Assembly: GCA_018398815.1 (NCBI GenBank)
Contig: CM031626.1
Coordinates: 35,690,654 to 35,705,653, forward strand
Origin: Conus ventricosus
Lineage: Eukaryota; Mollusca; Gastropoda; Neogastropoda; Conidae
DNA: 15,000 nt
Reading direction: 5' to 3'
Each line of letters starts with the position of its first letter. Positions within the stretch are counted from its first letter, which is position 1. Position numbers and translations under genes: made by a program. Below, in pieces: positions 10,161 through 15,000 of this stretch. Under the pieces are notes generated by a model. That model was not told the DNA's origin. It was given only the letters and a program-made list of their open reading frames with translations, and ran no database searches.

Positions 10161-10600
10161 GCTTGATAGTTCCACATACAGGTGCTTGATAGTTCCACAT
10201 ACAGGTGCTTGATAGTTCCACATACAAGTGCTAGATAGTTCCACATACCGGTGCTTGATAGTTCCACATACAGGTGCTTGATAGTTCCACATACAGATGC
10301 TAGATAGTTCCTCATACAGGTGCTAGATAGTTCCACATAGAGGTGCTTGATAGTTCCACATACAAGTGCTTGATAGTTCCACATACAGGTGCTAGATAGT
10401 TCCCACATACAGGTGCTTGATAGTTCCACATACAGGTGCTAGATAGTTCCACATACAGGTGCTAGATAGTTCCACATACAGGTGCTAGATAGTTCCACAT
10501 ACAGGTGCTTGATAGTTCCACATGCAGGTGCTAGATAGTTCCACATGCAGGTGCTAGATAGTTCCACATACAGGTGCTTGATAGTTCCACATACAGGTGC
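10161..10600. repeat. 23-bp minisatellite, about 19 units
   Basis: The unit is GCTTGATAGTTCCACATAC plus AGGT, 23 bp. Units fall into two main classes, GCTTGATAG and GCTAGATAG, interleaved without simple order. One unit near 10391 is 24 bp through an extra C. Minor variants are CATGCAGG, CATACAAG and CTCATACAG. Confidence 0.95.
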
Positions 10601-10713
10601 TCCCCGCCTGCCGTGTTCTGCTTCTTCTTCACGTCCATCTCCTTGTCCACAAAAGTACAGACAACATTAACACCCACCCACCCACCCACCCCGTACTCCC
10701 CTGCACCCCTTTC

Positions 10714-10833
10714 TGACTGACCTCAACGAAGCTGGTCTGTGTGTAGGAGTGTTCAACTGACTGACCTCAACGAAGTTGGTCTGTGTGTAGGAGTGTTCAA
10801 CTGAATGACCTCAACGAAGTTGGTCTGTGTGTA
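10714..10833. repeat. 44-bp minisatellite, left part (2.7 units)
   Basis: Units TGACTGACCTCAACGAAG... of 44 bp start at 10714 and 10758. A third starts at 10802 and stops at 10833, after CTGTGTGTA, where a SINE begins. A short (CCCA)n tract precedes the array at about 10674-10691. Confidence 0.93.
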
Positions 10834-10844
10834 ATAATAATACA

Positions 10845-10876
<32 letters not shown>

Positions 10877-11391
10877 ATACTTAATAGCGTCTATTCTCGG
10901 CTAAAGGACCAAGCTCTAAGCGCTTTACAATAAACACTCGTTTACGCAACGGGCTGCCTACCTGGGTAGTGCCGACTGAAGAGCTGCCAGCCGGCACTTC
11001 ATTCAGTCGTTTCCCGTGTCATCCAGTCAGTATCGTTCAATATCGATCACTCATTTTCCTTACTTCCTTCATTCTTTCCATTTCTCACGCAGGGTGCATG
11101 CTGTGTGTAACGTGTCATCCATACCAACGGCCAAACTGGCCTACTCTTCCGAAAGTTGGTGATGGGATTTTACGTGTGTGCAAGATGTTAAGCGTGCGTT
11201 CACACACGGAACCTCGGTTTACAGTCTCATTCGAAGGACTGTATGGGAAATGGAGTCAGAACCAATGGTAACTCCGAGGGAAAAATCCCCCTGTACCGAA
11301 ACGCCCCGGCGGAGGTTCGAACCCGCAACCCAGGATCACCAAGATTACGAGTCCGGCGTTCTACCAACTGAGCTATTCCGGCTCCCAGGGA
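10834..11391 (-). mobile_element. tRNA-derived SINE inserted into a minisatellite
   Basis: On the minus strand the element starts at about 11391 with a tRNA-like head. The A box is AGCTCAGTTGG (11364-11374) and the B box is GGGTTCGAACC (11314-11324), with an anticodon-like CGT between them. A long body follows. The 3' end contains GTAAAGCGCTTAGAGCTTGG-type sequence near 10905-10929 and then an (ATT)n tail at 10834-10874. The 7-bp word GTGTGTA flanks both sides (10827-10833 and 11392-11398) and fits a target-site duplication. The acceptor and T stems pair poorly, so it is not a functional tRNA gene. Total length is 558 bp. The head resembles Lys/Thr-type tRNAs. Confidence 0.82.
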
Positions 11392-11498
11392 GTGTGTAGG
11401 AGTGTTCAACTGACTGACCTCAACGAAGTTGGTCTGTGTGTAGGAGTGTTCAACTGACTGACCTCAACGAAGTTGGTCTGTGTGTAGGAGTGTTCAAC
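11392..11498. repeat. 44-bp minisatellite, right part (2.4 units)
   Basis: It resumes with GTGTGTAGGAGTGTTCAAC to 11410, which completes the unit cut at 10833 apart from the 7-bp duplication. Full units follow at 11411-11454 and 11455-11498. The array ends at CAACTCATTAC. Confidence 0.93.
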
Positions 11499-11910
11499 TC
11501 ATTACTTGGATTAATCGTTGTGGTGGGTTAGAATGTATGTTTAATCAGATGCATGTTTAAGATTATCGAGTCACACTCGCCTTCCTGACCTTAGATAAGG
11601 ACAAATAACATGAAAACTACATCCCTTTGCATGGGCATGGACGTAGCAAATGAGTTACACAGGCTCACGTACACAGACAGACAGATTCAGTTTCATCAAG
11701 GAGGCGTCACTGCGTGCGGACTAATCCATATACGCTACACCACAATCACTAAGTTTTGAGACCACACCACGCATGATTTGAAGCTGATGGATAAATGAAT
11801 TAACAACAAGATGAGACAATTGAAGAAGGGGGTCTCGTGGCTACGACTCAGCGGATGACTGACCTACGCATTAGCCCAACGCGCTGGTCAGACCTTGAGT
11901 GCCTACCTAC

Positions 11911-11912
<2 letters not shown>
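11499..11912. other. Unique spacer, no gene recognised
   Basis: Ordinary sequence with scattered stops in all frames and no transposon end, RNA gene or coding signal that I can support. Confidence 0.5.
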
Positions 11913-11985
<73 letters not shown>

Positions 11986-12110
11986 TGGATGTACACATGT
12001 GTATGTGATGTGTGGGCATGGACCCATGTGTGTGCGTTGGCGCATGTGTTTTGCGTGTGCGCGCGCGTGTGTGTGTGTGTGTGCATGTATGTGTGTGTGC
12101 GCGCAGACAT
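11913..12110. repeat. (GT)n and compound GT/GC tract
   Basis: Pure GT from 11913 to 11983, then GT/GC/AT-interrupted alternating sequence to about 12110, including GCGCGCGTGTGTG. Z-DNA potential is high. Open frames giving Cys-Val or Thr-His runs are artefacts. Confidence 0.93.
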
Positions 12111-12128
12111 ACGGGTAGATGGACAACA

Positions 12129-12161
12129 CCCCCCACCCCCCACCCCCACCCCCCACCCCCC
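12129..12161 (-). other. G-quadruplex candidate
   Basis: The plus strand has five C-runs of 6, 6, 5, 6 and 6 bases, each separated by a single A. The minus strand therefore has five G-runs with one-base T loops, among the most stable quadruplex arrangements. The C strand could form an i-motif. Confidence 0.85.
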
Positions 12162-12243
12162 ACACACTTACTATACCGGAATGTTTCTATCATTTAAATA
12201 TATTGTCGCTTGCGACTGTTAAATTTACACAAAATATGTACGC

Positions 12244-13075
12244 AGAGCGATCTTATTCCCACGATCCTTTCCGACAAGCAGCACGAATTTACACACATCT
12301 TTGAGCTATCTCATCAGAAGAGCCGACAAGCAGCACGAATTACACACATCAGAGCGATCTTATCCCCACGATCCTTTTCGACAAGCAGCACAAATTTACA
12401 CACATCAGAGCGATCTTATCCCCAGATCCTTTTCGACAAGCAGCACGAATTTACGCACATCAGAACGATCTTATCCCCACGATCCTTTTCGACAAGCAGC
12501 ACGAATTTACACACATCAGAACGATCTTACCCCCACGATCCTTTTCGATAAGCAGCACGAATTTACACACATCAGAACGATCTTATCCCACGATCCTTTT
12601 CGACAAGCAGCACGAATTTACACACATCAGAAACGATCTTATCCCCACGATCCCTTTCGATAAGCAGCACGAATTTACACACATCAGAACGATCTTATCC
12701 CCACGATCCTTTTCGACAAGCAGCACGAATTTACACACATCAGAACGATCTTATCCCACGATCCTTTTCGATAAGCAGCACGAATTTACACACATCAGAA
12801 CGATCTTATCCCCACGATCCTTTTCGACAAGCAGCACGAATTTACACACATCAGAACGATCTTATCCCCACGATCCTTTTCGACAAGCAGCACGAATTTA
12901 CACACATCAGAACGATCTTATCCCCACGATCCTTTTCGACAAGCAGCACGAATTTACACACATCAGAACGATCTTATCCCCACGATCCTTTTCGACAAGC
13001 AGCACGAATTTACACACATCAGAACGATCTTATCCCACGATCCTTTTCGACAAGCAGCACGAATTTACACACATC
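12244..13075. repeat. 56-bp minisatellite, about 14 units
   Basis: The unit runs AGAACGATCTTATCCCCACG, then ATCCTTTTCGACAAGCAGC, then ACGAATTTACACACATC, 55-57 bp. The first unit (12244-12297) is followed by a 25-bp non-repeat word ending CTCATCAGAAGAG and a truncated unit. Thirteen regular units run from 12351 to 13075. Almost the same non-repeat word follows the final unit (13076-13101). Length variants involve a single C in the CCCC run (for example TTATCCCACG). Confidence 0.95.
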
Positions 13076-13374
13076 TTTGGGCTGTTATCTCATCAGAAGA
13101 GAATTAAGGCACAACAATGAGGACAAAACAAAATGACTGGCAAATGAAATATTGCCATGAAGAGAACAGTAGAAATGCCCTAGCAAACTTATGAATTAAA
13201 TAATAGATTCTTTCATATGAATAGCACTAAAGGAAAATGGGATAAATGATAAGTACATTTATATGTAAAAAAAAGGAATCATTGTACAGTTGACCGCAAA
13301 ACCATATCTGATTTGTGAGCCAATTGATTTTTCCAGATCTGAAAAAAAAGATAAGATTCGAAAGTAAAACACAC

Positions 13375-13377
<3 letters not shown>
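13076..13377. other. AT-rich spacer, no gene
   Basis: Begins with the duplicated boundary word of the 56-bp array (to 13101). The rest is AT-rich, with A8 runs near 13267 and 13340 and no coding or RNA-gene signal. Confidence 0.5.
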
Positions 13378-13439
<62 letters not shown>

Positions 13440-13456
13440 GCACGCCTGAGTACACA

Positions 13457-13504
<48 letters not shown>

Positions 13505-13529
13505 GCCTGAGTACACACACACACACACA

Positions 13530-13581
<52 letters not shown>
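13378..13581. repeat. Compound (CA)n with duplicated interruption
   Basis: CA repeats are interrupted twice by GCACGCCTGAG followed by TACACAC (starting at 13440 and 13501, 61 bp apart) and by CACC slips. This indicates that a segment of about 61 bp containing the interruption was duplicated within the array. Confidence 0.95.
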
Positions 13582-13583
<2 letters not shown>

Positions 13584-13764
13584 ATATTTCTCCAGCGATC
13601 ACATCCTTTTCTTTGGTGCATGTACCAAATCCTTTGAACGAGAACAAGTTAACTGCCGTCCCCGCCCCCCACCCTCCACCATCCGGCTCAACTATCTTTT
13701 GGCCAGAACACTTCTAAAAAAAAAATTGGACCCCCCCCCCTCCCCGCACATTCATAAAAAAAGT

Positions 13765-13776
13765 GATCCGCCCCTG
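13765..13776 (-). mobile_element. Possible hAT-type transposon terminus
   Basis: Read on the minus strand, CAGGGGCGGATC at 13776-13765 resembles the CAGGGGCGG-type terminal inverted repeat of many hAT DNA transposons. It is followed inward by T- and G-homopolymer-rich sequence (13690-13762), common in non-autonomous members. No matching opposite end or 8-bp target duplication was identified in the window, so this is a single end at best. Confidence 0.35.
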
Positions 13777-13842
13777 CACACGCTTAGATTTCTTGTGTGA
13801 TGATGTCCAGATGAACATTGATGTCTAGTCATATTGTATTGA

Positions 13843-15000
13843 CTATCATGTGTAGGGAAAGTATTTGCAAGAGTCGTCCTGAACAGGCTGCAGAAGCTCG
13901 CTGACAGAGTGTAACCAGAGTCGCAGTGCGGGTTCCGCTCGGAGAGATCAACCATCGACATGGTCTTCTCCATCAGACAGCTGCAAGAGAAATGTAGAGA
14001 GCAGCACAAGCCCCTCTTTCTGGCCTTCATCGACCTGACCAAGGCATTTGATCTTGTCAGCAGAGATGGACTCTTTAACGTCCTAGCGAAGATAGGCTGC
14101 CCACCAAGACTTTTGAGTGTGATCCAGTCTTTCCACGACGACATGAAAGGCACAGTGCAGTACGACGGCTCGACATCAGATGCCTTCAACATACGCAGTG
14201 GAGTGAAACAGGGCTGTGTCCTCGCTCCCACCCTCTTTGGCATCTTCTTCGCTGTCCTGCTGAAGCACGCCTTTGGGACATCAACTGAGGGTGTCTACCT
14301 TCACACCCGATCAGATGGCCGACTGTTCAACCTGGCTCGGCTGAAGGCAAAGAGCAAAGTACGGGTAGTGACCATCAGAGACATGCTGTTTGCAGATGAC
14401 GCTGCTCTGGCCACCCACACCGAAGCAGAGTTACAGAGTCTGATGGACTGCTTTGCAAAGGCTTGTGATGAGTTTGGCCTGACAATAAGCCTGAAGAAGA
14501 CGAATGTGATGGCTCAGGATGCTGAACAACCCCGCATCACCATCAACAACCATGAATTAGAGGCCGTTAGCCAGTTCACGTACCTCGGTTCCACCATCAC
14601 CGACAACCTCTCTCTGGATACAGAGATCAACAGAAGGATTGGCAAGGCCTCTACCACCCTGGCCAGACTATCTCAGAGAGTGTGGAACAACAGCATGTTA
14701 ACATTGAACACCAAGATTGCTGTGTATCGAGCCTGTGTGCTAAGCACTCTCCTGTACGCCAGCGAATCCTGGACCCTGTATGCCTCACAAGAGAAGAGGC
14801 TGAGTGCCTTCCACATGCGCTGTCTCCGGCGCATACTTGGGATCACATGGAGTGATCGCGTGACAAACAATGATGTGCTTGAGCGTGCAAAGATTCCCAG
14901 CATGACCACTCTTCTCCGTCAGCGTCGCCTCAGGTGGCTTGGTCATGTGCGTCGAATGGACGACGGCAGGATCCCCAAAGACATTATGTACGCAGAGCTT
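13843..15000 (+). pseudogene. LINE reverse transcriptase, 5'-truncated, one nonsense codon
   Basis: Frame 1 encodes the reverse transcriptase and C-terminal region of a non-LTR retrotransposon ORF2, probably RTE-like or a related clade. The sequence starts inside the finger region (VGKVFARVVLNRLQ), so the usual N-terminal endonuclease is missing. A TAA at 13912-13914 interrupts a spot where the family normally has a residue before PESQCGFR. After that the frame is open for 362 codons to the window edge. Motif A is FIDLTKAFD (14026-14052), motif B GVKQGCVLAPTLFG (14200-14241) and motif C FADD (14389-14400), so the catalytic aspartates are present. FTYLGSTITD (from 14575) and WLGHVRRMDDGRIPKD (from 14935) are typical of the C-terminal part. 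The element continues beyond 15000. Truncation and the stop mean it cannot encode a complete protein as it stands, but the intact remainder suggests a fairly young copy. Confidence 0.9.

Noticed and set aside
10161..10600. CRISPR-like array of 23-bp repeats.
   Set aside because: Repeats are directly adjacent, with no spacers, and vary as a minisatellite does.
11310..11385. Possible functional tRNA gene (minus strand, anticodon-like CGT).
   Set aside because: A and B boxes are good, but the acceptor and T stems pair poorly and the sequence continues into a SINE body with an (ATT)n tail and target duplication.
12244..13075. CRISPR-like array or DnaA-box cluster (repeated TTATCCCCA).
   Set aside because: Units are tandem without unique spacers, so it is not CRISPR. 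The word differs from TTATCCACA and the context is eukaryotic, so it is not an origin of that type.
13752..14243. Minus-strand open frame of 163 codons.
   Set aside because: It is antisense to the well-supported reverse transcriptase and has no domain of its own.

Overview
This window looks like animal nuclear DNA, most likely from a marine invertebrate and perhaps a mollusc. Support comes from a candidate splice donor and acceptor with matching phase, two tRNA-derived SINEs with Pol III A and B boxes, a non-LTR retrotransposon reverse transcriptase, a possible hAT-type terminus, and a very high load of micro- and minisatellites. The phylum is an inference, because no diagnostic gene is present. 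There are no bacterial operons, no CRISPR array and no prophage.

Layout: 1-132 is an (AC)n tract. 149-700 (+) is a candidate coding exon for an acidic/basic disordered protein. 701-4544 would be its intron. That intron holds a 25-bp minisatellite (1004-1956), a block of triplet repeats (2083-2521), a 42-bp minisatellite (2738-3073), a minus-strand tRNA-SINE (about 3588-3946) and an AATAAA signal (4488). 4545-6013 (+) is the best-supported coding segment: a terminal exon of 488 codons with four nearly identical 60-bp coding repeats at its start and a lysine-rich C-terminus. The two exons share intron phase 1, so they may belong to one gene, whose product I do not recognise.

Downstream, 6014-7360 carries a G14 run, a 45-bp minisatellite with seven CACGTG sites, and a 48-bp minisatellite whose unit matches part of the SINE at 3588-3946. 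7721-8153 is CAG, GT and pyrimidine repeat. 8157-8490 may be a single exon of another gene. 8498-10065 is TC, TTCG, TCTG and GA tracts around about 800 bp of unremarkable sequence. 10161-10600 is a 23-bp minisatellite. 10714-11498 is a 44-bp minisatellite cut by a 558-bp SINE with a 7-bp target duplication. 11913-13581 holds GT repeats, a strong G-quadruplex candidate, a 56-bp minisatellite and compound CA repeats. 13843-15000 is a 5'-truncated LINE reverse transcriptase that runs off the window.

I found no evidence for a new multi-gene system. The most unusual feature is the repeat biology. Eight different minisatellites lie within about 12 kb. One is built from a SINE-derived segment, one was split by a SINE, and one lies inside a coding exon.
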